A stretch of 64,000 nucleotides of DNA from Hymenopus coronatus (GCA_030762935.1 CM060900.1:292563736-292627735); one strand, 5' to 3'. Shown: positions 43,554-55,879, counted from the stretch's first letter. Made by a program: numbers and translations. The notes: a model not told the origin generated them from the sequence alone.

Positions 43554-44046
43554 TTTAACAACTTGGAAAACCTAAGTATTATAATTGATATACAGAGCTA
43601 GAAAGAATATGTTAAATGAAAAAATACTATAGTATTAGGGTAAATTTGTACTTTGTAATGTTATAGTAGATACTACTGCACATTCTGGAAAAGCTTAGTT
43701 GTATTTAAACTAAAAATGAGACGCATTAATCACTTAAAGAGGTGAAGATGTATTTTTCAGAAGAGCAACGCTTTATAAAGCTGCAAGTTAGTAGGTAGTA
43801 TACAAGGAAGTAGGTACGTTGTACGATCTTTAAATGGGTGTACTACCAGAAACAAAGAGGGACAGCTAAAAGAATATTCCCTGCAGATATCTAAAGGTTC
43901 CAACACATATTTGCTATACAAGTGCAATTTTGGGTTTCTTGATCAAATATAGTAAAAAATTTACTCCCAGTGTCCCTTAAACGGTGTTTCAACCAGTTTT
44001 TGCATTTTATATACCCCAGAATAATTCTTTCATCTATACTCCTCTC

Positions 44047-44086
<40 letters not shown>

Positions 44087-44113
44087 AGGTTCATAATCTT
44101 TTTAACTATACTC

Positions 44114-44144
<31 letters not shown>

Positions 44145-45152
44145 ACCCTGGCTCATAATAAAGTACCTTTTTTTATTTGTGTCCTTCAGGGGGCCTTATA
44201 GTAAGAATTTCGGGTGATTTTTTGGGGAGTTCGTTGGTTTCCTTCTCCTGCTATTGATAAGTGACAGAGAAAGTGTGCAAAAACTGCACTATTAATTAAT
44301 ACAGTTCACTTTTCAAGGAAAATACGACCGTGGAGCAAACAGGATGCAACATTATTTTCGGGAGGAGAGGTAAAACACAATAAATTCAAAAATATTTCGT
44401 AATACATTATTTTCAACATTCAGATTTTCCTTTAGCTAACAGAAATTCCATTTATATCACTAGAATATCTTCGTATTAATTTGAAGAGCATTCTTACGAG
44501 TATTCTCCTTATTATGGTCAAAACACTCTCCTATAAGTGACTTCAAGAGGAAGAACAGTTTTGTTGTATATTTTTCTTTGATATTGTTTTTCTTTAGATA
44601 TCGAAGTTCTGAAATCAATACAACTGCTTGTTCTACCAAAAATTATTGCTTGCAGTTTTAATTACCTCACTTCACATATTCCTTCCTCTCACAAGCACAC
44701 ACCAGAAAATTTACGTTTCATTTAACATTATGCTTACATCCAAAACATAAAAGAACTTTTTATAACTTATATTTCTTATAACGTTTTATACGTTATATTC
44801 TGTATGTGAATTACAGCAGAATATATTTCAAAGAGCCACAAAAGTTCATTAAAATAAGGATGAGCTACAATTATTACATAACACGAAATTGAGAAACACG
44901 TAACACTGGAAGAAACAAATGTATAGCTAAAACTGCAGTTAGAAGTCTTCTAATCTCTCCTTTTATGGGTAAATAACTATTATTATTACCACTATTAGGT
45001 GCAGAGAATCTTATTATTATCCTATACGGATTTCAAATTCTGCTGTAAATACCTTATAATTGTTGTAAATGAATACGTTAGCTGTATGAAAACTTTATTC
45101 CTTGTGCTAAAAATTGCCTCAACTATATTAGCGAACATATGAATGTATACCC

Positions 45153-45183
<31 letters not shown>

Positions 45184-45400
45184 GTAAACGTCTTCTATTG
45201 TGCACTTTAACGGGAAATAGCTTATAATGTTACGATTATCACATGCTTGTGAAGGAAAAGTGTGGAAAACATGCTGAAACTCGCGTACGTGATTAATACA
45301 AATTTTAAGAGTATTCTCAGTCCCATTTACTAATAAGAGTCTAATTCAGATGCGTCCTACGCAACGCCCAATTAGAACAACGTTTCACTGTTCACGTTAA
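43554..45400. other. Unique flank between right arm and polB, with CT and AAT microsatellites
   Basis: No gene recognised. Contains two CT tracts (44050-44085 and 44115-44142) that create spurious Ser/Leu ORFs, and an AAT tract at 45153-45183. It has no counterpart inside the window. If the inverted repeat continues left of LINE-A, this stretch could have its partner there. Confidence 0.5.
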
Positions 45401-45459
45401 AGCAGCGCCATCTGTTGAGCAATTTGTGACTGATCTTCCAACTGCGCCCTTTGTATACA

Positions 45460-47030
45460 GAGGCCACGATGCTGCTGAGAAATTTATAGATTATCTAATA
45501 TCTTTTACAGTATACACCAAAGTGTTAAACCTCTTAAACTAATGAACAACTGTAGGATTTTGAGTCTTCTACCGAATGGTAATTGTGTAATAAACAATTC
45601 ACTGAACTGAATTGTAAGGTTAGGGTTCATAATCATTTGACCGGTGGATATGGTGGAAGTCTTCATAGTAAGTATAATCTAGCCTGCAAAACAGCTAACA
45701 ATATTCCTGTCTTCTTGCACAACTTCAGTCAATATGATTCACATATGTTTGTTAAACAACTAGATTGTGCAAGTGAAAGAGTGGAGGTGATTCCGTGCTC
45801 AGAAGAAAAGTATGTTTCATTTTTGAAGCATGTTGGAAACATTAAATTTAGGTTTCTGGATACTTACCACCTCAGTTTAAGCCTGGATAAACTAACAGAA
45901 ACCTTAACATCGTATTTTGAGACGAGCAAACATTTTGGAGAGGAGAAAATTGGTTTGGTGATACGTATAAAAAGGTATTCCCCTATGATTACATCACGTC
46001 TTGGCATGTTTTGAAAGAAACGTCCTTGCCTCCTAAGCAGTCGTTCTACAACAAATTAAACGGGAAGGAAATCAATGTTCAAGACTATGAACATGCTAAA
46101 AATGTATGGGAACAGTTTAATATCCGAAATCTAGGAGAAGACAGTGACATCTACTTAACCTCTGATGTACTTCTTCCCGCCGATGTATTTGAAGCCTTCA
46201 GAGAGCAAACTTGAATACTCATAAAGTTGATCCTGCTCATTGCTTTACATCTCCACCAATTTCCTGGGATGTCATGCTTCTATATGCCGGAATTAAGCTA
46301 GATTTATTATTGGATTATTAGCAGTTTTAATGGTGGAGTCTGGCATAAGAGGAGGATTATGTCAGGTTTCTCAGCGGTATGCTCAAGCTAACAATGCCTG
46401 CATGGAGAAGTTCAATCCTGATAAACGAACTCAACCTATTATAAACGAAAACATATAACCAATAAGGTTGGGCAATGCAGCATCCGCTACTTTATGGAGC
46501 ATTTCTCTGTGTTTCTCTAGGGAGTATTAAAATAGAAAGACTAAATTAAGATAAACCTCCTGGATATATATTCGAAGTTGATGTGGATTATTCTAGAGAG
46601 CTCCATGATCTTCATAATGATATACCGTTCCGCTTGAGTGTCTGAGGAATGATAATTCAAATGTAAATAAGCTCATTGCGCAACTTGGAACCTGATAGAA
46701 GTACGTTGTACATTACATGGCGTTACAACAGGAAGTCTCTCATGGTCTACGACTAACAAAAGTCCATCGTGTTCAGCAATTTCGACAATCGTGTTGGTTA
46801 AAGCCTTAAATGTCGTTGATTAACAAGCTGTGGCAACTGCCTAGAAACTACTTTGAAAAGGATCTGCAAAAACAGTTCAACAATGCCAAATTTGGAAAAC
46901 TATGGAGGATATACGAATATAGAAATGCTGCTGTGTATTTGAGCATGTGGAAGGACACTTTTAGAGGCAACGAATTCTTCCTCCGTTATCTCATATATGT
47001 CGAACGTTTGATAAAAGTGTAAGTCAGTAA
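45460..47030 (+). pseudogene. Polinton DNA polymerase B (protein-primed type), copy 1, N-terminal and central part
   Basis: Starts near GHDAAEKFIDYLISF (about 45462). Next come CKVRVHNHLTGGYGGSLHSK (about 45614-45675), the exonuclease-type block NNIPVFLHNFSQYDSHMFVK (about 45697), LRFLDTYHLSL-like sequence (about 45850) and ETSLPPKQSFYNKL (about 46018). Then follow LGEDSDIYLTSDVLLPADVF (about 46130) and SPPISWDVMLLYAGIKLDLL (about 46250). Later blocks in shifted frames are VESGIRGGLCQVSQRYA (about 46332), LHDLHNDIPF (about 46600), [20 protein letters not shown] (about 46730) and NNAKFGK (about 46880). The palm and C-terminal end are absent. Multiple stops and frameshifts make it inactive. Intact relatives replicate linear element DNA. 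Confidence 0.85.
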
Positions 47031-47039
47031 GGCTCCATT

Positions 47040-50000
47040 CGTCCTTTCTGCTTCTGTGAGTAGAACACTAGTAGCTTCTTGTACATTTACTTAGTCATGT
47101 TTTATAGTGATAGATACAAATGAATAAAGACCAACACTTTTTGCTATTGCACAAAACTTTGCCGTTTAGGTCAACAGGAAAAGCTTAGTTAATATTAACT
47201 ATATTTCATGCCTTATTTTTCATTATTTTGCGCTGTCAGCTTCCAGTAGTACCTTTTCGGTGGAAGGAACAAGATTATAACTATACGTCACAGAAACTCT
47301 CTCATTATGACTTTATTCCAAAATTGTTATTAGGTAAGGCTACTAACCTTACCCTGGGGTTACTTTGAGTAATATATTCCATAAATATTGACTTTATGGA
47401 TACAGAAATGAGCATCGTCTTCCATCTCTCTTTGTAATTTAACTAAAAAAGAGCGTATGTTTAAGTGCGAGCAATGCAGATTTTTCTGTTTTTCACAATT
47501 TCGTCAGGTTTTCCTAACTGGGAAATAATTTAAATGAATGAGTAAATGACATGTTTTATTTATAAAGTGTTAAAAGGTTTGTCACCCACGAGGAATCTCC
47601 CGGGCGAGCACAGACACACAAACACAAATGTATATTGTGTTATATTATATTTAATCTGTTATTGAATTTGGCCAGTATGAATATCGGAATTAACGATTCA
47701 TACTATCATTGGGTTAACAACCATAATGAGAAATCAATGTGGAGATTTGATGTGCTCCAGAATTATAAAAATGGCATTAACTAAAATGCTGCATATATGA
47801 TATAAGGCAAAATATCGTCCAGTAACATCGATCCTCTCTTAAATTACCGGAGTTCATTTCATGTTAAACCAGCAAAGGACTTTATGATATATTTTCTTTT
47901 ATGTTGAAGATTTTGAATAGGTGATGCACATAAATGTTTCAGACACCAAAATGTTGCTTATGTACACTTATTTACAAAATATACCTTAAATATACTTAAC
48001 TACTTACAGAAAGGTAGGCAAAATACCGATTAATGTTATTTTATATTACGATTGCGGAATTGTCTAATATGCAGGCTAGATGTTTAGTGGTTTAAGGGTT
48101 GTAGTTTATTGCCTTACATTTAATAGCATTCATCCAGGTTTAAGCAGGCTGTCTTGGGCAGTAAGTTACAACACAACCCGGTGTACGTGCACAATGTTGA
48201 TGAATGCAATGGAGGATTCTAATGTACACATTGTAAGGTTCATTCTCTTAAAATTAGGCAGTAGCAGTACCTATAAAAAGTCAACTAAATTCAGTGCTCT
48301 CTGGCTGAACATATTATTTATATTTTATACATTATTCAGAAATATCATCTTATAAACGTAAAAAGCGCACGTTATATAGGTGTTAATAGTTGACAAATTT
48401 CTAAGACAGAAACTTTTATAAAGCACTAAAAAAGAAAAATAAATTTTCAAACTCATACTTCAGGATTACAGTATGAAAAGTTTTTGAAGAAGTCACAAAA
48501 CAATTTACTGTCAGCAAAAATACCAGAAAATGCCTTCAGTCACGTACCAAACCTCAAACAGTAAATATATTACTCAGTAATTTTAAATGTGTGGAACAAC
48601 ATTTCTAATAGCAATTTAGCTTCTATTTATGCACTTTGTTCCTCTTATAAGCACATTAATAGGATATTAATGTGCATTCTAATATATGTACATGTCTGAG
48701 CATAATTATGTAAGTTAGGTATTTAAAATTGAATTTCTATTCCCAAATACATGTTAAATACAGGAACTTAAATGAAACCCTCAGCTTTAAAATGTCCAAT
48801 GAGCTAATCACTTAATGCACGATTCTCTTATGTTTTCTATGAGAATCATGGTCCGCTCCCGGATAGTTTCATAATACGTTATTTCGTTTTATTTCTCCTT
48901 TTCGATTGTTTCAGCAACCTATGAAAACACACGTAATGAAAAGATAATTATAACATGTGTTCACTCTTTCCTTCACATGAGTGTGAGAGAAAGCTCAACT
49001 TGATTTCCGGCAATGACGACACAACTAAACGAGCAGGTGTGTCGCTTGGCTTCTGTTTTCATGTAAGGTAACGAACTTTTAATACCCATATATACATAAA
49101 CTAAAGATTAGTATAATTTCTTGATGGTACGATTTTTGAAAATGTGGAAAATTTTGACTCGGCTAGAAATTGCGCTGGCTTCGTAAAATGTGCAAAACCT
49201 TATTTCAGTTCGTTTTTCCTAAAGAGGGGAAAGATACTACCACGACCCTCTGACTAACCGTCAGGATGGTAAATCCTACGAGAAATAAAGCATTTTTCTT
49301 TTATCTATAGGTATTCGTTTACATTTATTTAGGGAATGAAAACAAATTATTATCTAAAACAAACATGAGTATTGCTGTATTCAGTCTGTGATGTAAGCTT
49401 CTTTGATTGCTTATATTAATAACAGATAAATGATGATGATGATGACGATGCTGATGATACTTAAATCAGCAAAACTATGTAATAGTTCTTTTGTTCTCCT
49501 TAATGGTGATTCGAAAATGAGACATTCAAATATAAAAGCAAGCGTAATGGACGACTGAAGAAGAATTCATGGTGATTTACCGTCACTATTGGTGCATTAA
49601 CATTAAAACATGATATACCTAATGGATATTATATTATCTGCCCATCCTTACTTCACATGCAATGTAAACAAATTAGAATGTATTCTTCCACTCACTCACT
49701 CTAAGTGGTACTAAGCTGGTGTGTAAAACCGCGTACCTACGTTTGGCAGGGTAACACATAGCTACCCGCTTTCACTGTTCACAGGTAATGATTAACTCAA
49801 TGAAGTGTATAATAAATGCAACAGGAAAGCGAGCCATTATATATTCAGTACGAAGTGTAAAACTCTACCTTATATCATAAAATACAGACATGATATTTTG
49901 AAGGTTTGCCGATGTATTGCATACATACATCACTCTAGAGGTTCTTGGCGAATTTTATCATTCACATATGCCGAACCATACACTGTACATTTATGTAATA

Positions 50001-52220
50001 TATTGCCATAATGCAGTGACTTACCAGAAGGGCTAATCTGAAGAAGGATCTTGTCCCACTCCTTCAAGACACAATAGTAATTTGCTGCAGTTGCAATTGA
50101 ACTGTCTGAATCATCACAGAGATTGATAATTAGTGAGCCAACGAAAATGTCTATCTTTGCCTCCAAATTTGCCTATGTTTACTCTTCCGGAACAATGTGT
50201 GATATATATTCACTGCATTTTCGGCTGTCACTTGTTGAAAAGTTGCTTGAAGAAAATGTCGCACCTCAGCTATTTTAAAAGTTTTGCCGACCTCATACTG
50301 CTTTCCGAAACACTAGTATATTCTACCGTTAAGCTAGAAACATTTTTTAATGAAAAGTGAGGCCTCTTCTCTAAACTTATTATATAAGTGGCTAAATAAG
50401 GAGAAGGCTGGGCTAGGGGCTAATGCGCATACATGGGAAAGATAGGGAATTCAAGGAGGAGAGAGTCTATAGAGAGGGAGCAGGGCAAGGGTTAATGCGC
50501 ATACATAGGCATGCTAGGAGGAGGAGGGATCCTAACCTAGGCTCAGTGTATTAGATTTATTTTTCACCCCTTTATGGACCTTAGAAAGTAGTATGCTTTG
50601 TTTTGCAATACTTTTCCCAGTATTTTAACATGTTTTAACGATTGTCAATGCAATTCTGTTGCTATTTGAAGTCCTTTATTTATTATTACTTTGCAGTGTG
50701 TTTCTCTACTTTTTGACTGTGTACAAACCATTTAAAAACCGTCTGTAGGTCTTTTGAGTGCTAGGACTGCTGTTTCGATTGCTTATAATGACATTTGATT
50801 CCATTTGGGGGGTGTTTAGAACGTTAAAACCGATAGTTTCAGGGTACTCATAAGATATTTTAGCTCAATTTAACTGATTTCACGCCATCTTGTATGTATT
50901 TAAGGCTAGACTTTTAGTTTTTTTTTTTTTTTTTTTTTTTTTTTACGTTTTGCTCATAATAGACATTTTAGTACATTTGAGTTCCATTTTGCAGTATTTT
51001 AAACTTCTTTGTGTCTCCTAACAGACTATTTCCGACTTTTAAGGTATTCAGAATTAGCGGGCAATATTAAACCCTCAAGCAATAGGTATTTCACCCCACT
51101 TTGAATGTATAATTTAGAAGCTCTTTAAGAACTTAATATCAGCGAAGAGGATATACTGACACCAGTTTAGTACGTTTAGGAGCATTTTAGATGTATTTGA
51201 GACAATATCCCTTTCAAGTGGATCTGTATACCCTTTTCTTTATTTTTAATAGTAAACGATGTCATTTTTATGCCAGCTTATGTGGTTTGAGCAACAATTT
51301 TATGCATTTTGCAGTAATTCACGTAATCGTTTCAGTGTTTCTGACGTTTTTCACACTATTTGCAACGTTTTAAAGCATTTTCATAAGGTCCCGGGTAGTT
51401 TGATAACTTTTATCATCTATCTAGTATTTTACAGTTTTGAAAATGTTTCTATAATTTTTATCCTTAATGATTATTTCTGTATTTTGTTTCAGAACTTTGC
51501 AGTCTTTTAAGAGTCACATTATATTCTTTATGAAGGTGTTAAAGGTTATGTAAAGCAGGGTATGTTTTACATGGTTTCAATCTTTCTTAGGTTGTAAATC
51601 TAACATAACCTAACTTTTTATTTGTCTTTTGTATGGAGTATTTTTTGTCGATTCTATCACTATAAGAATGGTTTAGGTCTTTGCGATCTTAGTGATTTTT
51701 ACTCTCTGCTTTCTTTTAATCAAGAACAATTTTTGTACAATAATGATCCTATCCTTTTTTTATTGTTGTTAATGCTGTTACTGTAGAAGCGTTAGGCATA
51801 TTTTCAGAGTTCTAACCAGTATTTTCAGTTTTTTTTATTTCTATTTGTTTTTATATGAGGATGACTATCATTAGAGGTTAAACGTCTCTCCCTTTTTATC
51901 GGAGTTTGAGATTAGCTTTAGAAATGTATTCTAAAGATAGAGTTCCCGTCATGCCTGACTCTTATTCTTCTCTCTTCGTATGTTTTTGCTAGGTGCAGGG
52001 AGTGTTGGTAGTCTAAGTTTCTAGTATTGCCCCACCGAAGATAAGCAATGCATGTTGCATTCTCTCATTACACGTTCTCAACTTTGTAAAGACCATAAAC
52101 ATAGGTTGATATGCCATCATCAGTAATCACTCTTTTATCATCATAGGGTGATTAAGAAAATTTGTTGACTTTTAATGACGAAAAGTTTTGGGGTTTTTAC
52201 AGGATCAAATACATAGGTGT
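47040..52220. other. AT-rich DNA between the two polB copies, no genes supported
   Basis: About 5.2 kb without recognisable coding. It contains a short ATG/ACG triplet run (49428-49450) and a pair of GGGCTAGGGGCTAATGCGCATACAT-like direct copies cut to about 27 bp (about 50412 and 50485). There is a 27-base T tract at 50917-50944 and T-rich sequence to 52000. A minus ORF at 49930-50166 has an acidic/Ser stretch but no family. Confidence 0.5.
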
Positions 52221-52667
52221 TCTTTCTATTTCGTTGTTTTAACGCAGTCTACATAACTGTCGAATGTAATGTACTGCTTAATAGCGCTTCGTTTTATGCC
52301 TTTAATCTTCTTTATCAAATCCCCACTAATATCTAGAGCATAAATTTCAGGTCTCAGTCCGACAATACATTGGATGATTTTTCCGTTAGCTTCATCTTTA
52401 AACTTTCCCAACACTTTTTTGTTCTGTGTGGAGTGGCATATCTGGCTTGCAGGGTAATCAGATGCATGTAAGTACTCAAGAAATTGCATTTTGTCGTTGT
52501 ATAAGGCAGTTGTTGTGACCCGATGAAAGAACGAATTCATATTCATTTGCAGACGCTTCAGTTTTTCAGTCCCATAATACGGCAATAGCACATCGCGTTG
52601 GCATGAGTACATGAGGGATTTTGAGCCATCTAGTATGCTCATTCCAATGTATGATATATGTTGAATT

Positions 52668-53985
52668 CGAGGTACGTCCAGAAAACAAGTTCCGTTTCAA
52701 TTTCTCTCATCTGAAGCGCTGCGATCGCAGTTCCGCACATGCGCGGTAAACGCTCTGTATCAAGGAGAAGAAGCGTGCGCCATTTTGAGATCGCTGTCAG
52801 CCACATACGCTTTGTTGTGCTTGTTTACAATGTCGGTGTTGATTGAAAATCCCGCCGCTTGTGAAATCAGATCTGCGATTCGTTTTCTGAATGCTAGGAA
52901 AGTGAAACCAATTGAAATTTGCCGGCAAATTTGCGAAGTTTACGAACAAAATGCGATGAGTGATTCAATGGTGAGAGGATGGGTCCGACAGTTCAATGAA
53001 GGACGTAGTGAAGTGCACGATGAAGAACGAAGTGGGCGTCCATCTTTGGTTACAGAAGAACTGGTTCACGTGATTGATGACAAGATCCTGGAAAACCGCA
53101 AGTTTACAATTACTGCTATCGCTATGGAATTTCCCCAAAGCTCACGAACACTAATTCATGAAATTGTTACCGACAAACTGAAATTTCGTAAACTTTGCTC
53201 ACGTTGGGTACCAAAGATTCTTACTGAGCAACACAAAACAAAACGGATGGGGGTGCACTTCAGTTTTTAACCCGTTATGATGAAGAGCGCGAAGAATTTC
53301 TGACACAGATAGTCACAGGAGATGAGACTTGGGTTTCTTACGACACCCCTAAAGGTAAGCGGCAATCAATGGAATGGAGGCGCACTTCATCCCCAGCAAA
53401 GTTTAAGCCGAAACAAATCTTGACACCTCGAAAAATGATGTGCACAGTGTTCTGGAACTGGAAAGGTATTTTACTCATTATGGTCAAACAATCAAAGCAA
53501 ATGTTTATTGCGAGACACTTAGGAAATTGCGCCGCGCAATACTGAATAAGCGCCGAGGATTGCTGTCAAAATGTGTTGTTTTTCTTCAAGACAACGCGCG
53601 ACCACACACTGCAAGTGTGTCGAAAAGCCTACTACAGGGATTTGGCTGGGACGTGTTTGACCATCCTCCGTAAAGCCCTGACCTCGCTCCTAGCGACTTT
53701 CATCTGTTCTTACATCTCAAGTCTTTCCTAGGCAGTTAACACTTCAACAATGACGAAGAGCTGAAATAAAATGTTTCCAACTTTTTGAAGACACAGGCGG
53801 CAAACTTGTATGAAGAAGGTATACAAAAACTTGTGTCACGCTATGGCAATTGCCTGCAAAATTTCGGTAGTTATGTGGAAAAGGAGTTTAAGGGTTGTAG
53901 AATTTTGTGCAATAAATAATTATTCTGAATCTGTGCACAATTTAATTTTATTACCAAATGGAACTTACTTTCTGGACGTAGCTCG
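52668..53985 (+). mobile_element. mariner transposon inserted in polB copy 2
   Basis: Terminal inverted repeats of about 28 bp: CGAGGTACGTCCAGAAAACA on the left, and CGAGCTACGTCCAGAAAGTA at the right end on the other strand. The length of about 1.3 kb is canonical. The right flank shows TA, while the left-flank dinucleotide has decayed. Removing it joins two consecutive polB segments, which shows that it inserted into the polymerase gene. Confidence 0.85.
52830..53919 (+). pseudogene. mariner transposase, frameshifted
   Basis: Start MSVLIENPAACEIRSAIRFL with an HTH_48-type first helix-turn-helix, a second domain near RGWVRQFNEGRSEVHDEERS, and GRPS. The catalytic core has the first Asp in VTGDETWVSY (about 53317), the second in VVFLQDNARPHTA (about 53575), and the SPDLAPSDFHLF motif (about 53676) with the mariner-specific third Asp. 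One extra G in a G run near 53250 and an indel near 53465 shift the frame. The Tyr before SPDLAPSD is a stop (HPP-stop), and further stops follow. The family moves the element by cut and paste at TA. This copy is inactive. Confidence 0.9.
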
Positions 53986-54694
53986 TATAATCTATCGTGA
54001 TGCCATATTAATATCTACGAGCCTAGGTCCATATATACTTCTATTAATGAATGTAGGCTTAGCAATCAGTTTTTCCAATATTTTCCCTTTTGTCACAACG
54101 TGTATGTTTGTTCGGTTTCATATATTCTCCATTGTCTTCAGAATATTGCATTGTTGAAGAATTTTTGCAGGTCCTTTTCAAAGTAATTTCCAGCTTATTG
54201 CCTCAGCTTGTTATGAAACGGTATGTAAGCTTTTAACCAACATGACTGTTGAAATTGCAGCACACGATGGACTTTTGAGAGTCGTAGTGCATGTGAGAGG
54301 GCGTAGTTAACGCCATGTAATGTACAACAAGCTCTTTCTGCTTTCAAGGTGCGGAATTAGTTTCTTTTCTCATAAGCTCTTTGGTTTTGGACACTCAAGC
54401 AAGAATGGAAAATCATTATGAAGATCATGAAGCTCAGTAGGTCAATATCCAAGAGGATCAGTTTCTTTTAATGTCTCTATATTAATACTATTAGAAGAGC
54501 CCCACTGAAATTCTGCATAATGCAATGTATTCTGCATGGCCCGTCCATATTGGTTATTTGCGTTTTCTTATGTAATAAATTGAGTAGGTTTTCGCAGGCT
54601 CAACTCCTCTATGTAGGTGTTCTTATCCTGGGCCTACCGGTGAGACACCTGATGTAATCCTTCCCTTATGCCAGATTCCATCATTAGAAGCTGC

Positions 54695-54922
54695 TCATAA
54701 TCCGATAAAATTCACTATTAACAAATCCTCCAAACAAATATATATATATATACTTTTCTGAAAATAACTGGTCATCTCGCTAATTATACTATAAGCTAGT
54801 ATCAATTCACCCTCCTCTGGTTTAAGTTTCCAATTAATTTCCAACCCCACTGTCAAATTTAGTGCATCTACTATCATTCCACTATCTTTTATCTCCACCC
54901 TTATGCTGATATTATCTATCAC
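54695..54922 (-). CDS. Hypothetical short ORF overlapping the polB copy 2 start
   Basis: 75 codons (MIDNISIRVEIKDSGMIVDA, then KPEEGELILAYSIISEMTSY). The first 50 codons look protein-like and lie 65 bp downstream of the Cys-rich ORF on the same strand. The C-terminus runs through a TA tract into polB sequence. No domain recognised. It may be the second part of the same gene as 54987-55328. Confidence 0.25.
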   Translation of the reverse strand: MIDNISIRVEIKDSGMIVDALNLTVGLEINWKLKPEEGELILAYSIISEMTSYFQKSIYIYICLEDLLIVNFIGL

Positions 54923-54986
54923 CTACATTTTCACCGGTACTCCGTAAAACTCTCAACTTTTGCCATTTATTCCCCCTTTCTCACAT

Positions 54987-55328
54987 TCATACCGGGCGGT
55001 TACTACATAGCCTTCCTATTTCCACGTCCCCGTTATTTAAATACCCACAACGACTTCCACTTCCGCGCTTAGTTACTGGTTTCAAACAATTGTATATTTC
55101 TTTCAGACCCTCCATATTCCTAATTGTGGCGTTAAACATACATCCCATTCCTTTTTTGAAGGCACATGTACAATTCGATAACAATTCATGATCTCTCCTA
55201 CACAATGTTGCACTCTTCAGTACACCATTTTCTTCGTTTGCTTTAAATCCCCATGTTCCAAAACTAACACATATTTCCTCCGCCCTAACTAATACAATAG
55301 TATTCAACACCATCCAAAAGTCCTGCAT
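54987..55328 (-). CDS. Cys-rich hypothetical ORF
   Basis: 113 codons with eight Cys residues (in ICVSF, LCRRD, NCTCAF, GCMF, NCLK, RCGY and LCSN), no stops, and a balanced composition unlike random AT-rich DNA. There is no hydrophobic signal peptide at the visible start, so an upstream exon is possible. It sits between polB copy 2 and the promoter of the small gene at 55461, in divergent orientation to the latter. No family recognised. Confidence 0.35.
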   Translation of the reverse strand: MQDFWMVLNTIVLVRAEEICVSFGTWGFKANEENGVLKSATLCRRDHELLSNCTCAFKKGMGCMFNATIRNMEGLKEIYNCLKPVTKRGSGSRCGYLNNGDVEIGRLCSNRPV

Positions 55329-55426
55329 TGTATGCTCCTTTTTCCACCCATGCGTTTTCCGTTTATACTCCCGTCAACCAATTAAATTATTTTCTTCTTT
55401 TTTCATATATATATATATATATATAC

Positions 55427-55500
55427 ATATAAATATATATATATTCCTCTCTAATCTGTCAGTTCTCGTCAGTCCTCCGTTCGATCCGCTTCAAGGTAAG
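55427..55500 (+). promoter_or_regulatory. Core promoter and 5' splice site
   Basis: A TATATA-rich box (ending about 55444) is followed by an arthropod-type initiator TCAGTT at 55459-55464, then a second TCAGTC. A donor CTTCAAGGTAAGTT follows, with GT at 55496-55497. It would give a 35-base non-coding first exon to the ORF at 55578. Confidence 0.5.
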
Positions 55501-55577
55501 TTTTTTCTCCTTATTTTTATCCTTCCTTTAATTTTTTTTTCACCTAAATTTTATCGTTCTTCATCCCATATTTAACA

Positions 55578-55757
55578 ATGGCCGAGTTGGTAAAATACAT
55601 GCAAAGTGGTAAGCAGCTATCCAAACTCACCCCTGAGGAACGCCGTGTGATTTCCATGCTGGATACGATATTCCTTCGGATGTATCCACCTCATGAGGTT
55701 AACCAGGCGTGGGCAGGTCTGGATTGCTTTGTCAGACAGCATTTCGTCCCTACTTGA
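55578..55757 (+). CDS. Small intact ORF next to Polinton terminus C
   Basis: 59 codons, no stops: MAELVKYMQSGKQLSKLTPE, then ERRVISMLDTIFLRMYPPHE, and WAGLDCFVRQHF near the end. The composition is helical and protein-like, and it is followed by AATAAA (55879) and the terminal repeat. It lies behind a TATA/initiator/donor set. I believe it is a small Polinton gene because of its position at the element end, but I cannot name its function. It is the only short ORF here with no visible damage. Confidence 0.5.
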   Translation: MAELVKYMQSGKQLSKLTPEERRVISMLDTIFLRMYPPHEVNQAWAGLDCFVRQHFVPT

Positions 55758-55879
55758 GATGCACCAAATACTGCTATCTGCCTTCACCAAGAGATCACAT
55801 CAATGTTTCTGCACCTCTAATTCACAGTTTTATGTTTTGTGATAACACCGATATTTAAAATTTGTAATCTGCTTTATCA

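Larger units (their letters stand above)
52226..54720 (-). pseudogene. Polinton DNA polymerase B, copy 2, central and C-terminal part, interrupted by mariner
   Basis: On minus from about 54720: MMESGIREGLHQVSHR, then NANNQYGRAMQ (about 54560), ELHDLHNDFP (about 54440), LSHALRLSKVHRVLQFQQSC (about 54300) and NYFEKDLQKFFNNAIF (about 54200). The palm-side segment KLIAKPTFINRSIYG ends at about 54000. The mariner follows, and the gene resumes at 52660: IGMSILDGSKSLMYS, LPYYGTEKLKRLQMNMNSFF (the polymerase DTDS motif now reads NMNS) and HASDYPASQICHS. It ends with KVLGKFKDEANGKIIQ and VGLRPEIYALDI, typical of the Polinton polB C-terminus. It overlaps copy 1 in the region from VESGIR to NNA.FGK, so it is a second copy and not the inverted remainder of the first. 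Confidence 0.85.

Noticed and set aside
43970..44217. Ser/Leu-rich ORFs as a secreted peptide
   Set aside because: They are translations of CT dinucleotide tracts.
48080..48355. 91-codon plus ORF
   Set aside because: Composition as expected for random AT-rich DNA; no motif, no neighbour relation.
49930..50166. Minus ORF with acidic/Ser stretch as a Harbinger N-terminus
   Set aside because: The likeness rests on about 15 low-complexity residues; no catalytic or DNA-binding part nearby.
52830..53919. Host SETMAR-like domesticated mariner gene
   Set aside because: No SET domain, several frameshifts and stops, and intact terminal repeats show an ordinary dead transposon.
53810..54157. 115-codon plus ORF
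   Set aside because: It overlaps the mariner end and is antisense to polB copy 2; a chance frame.
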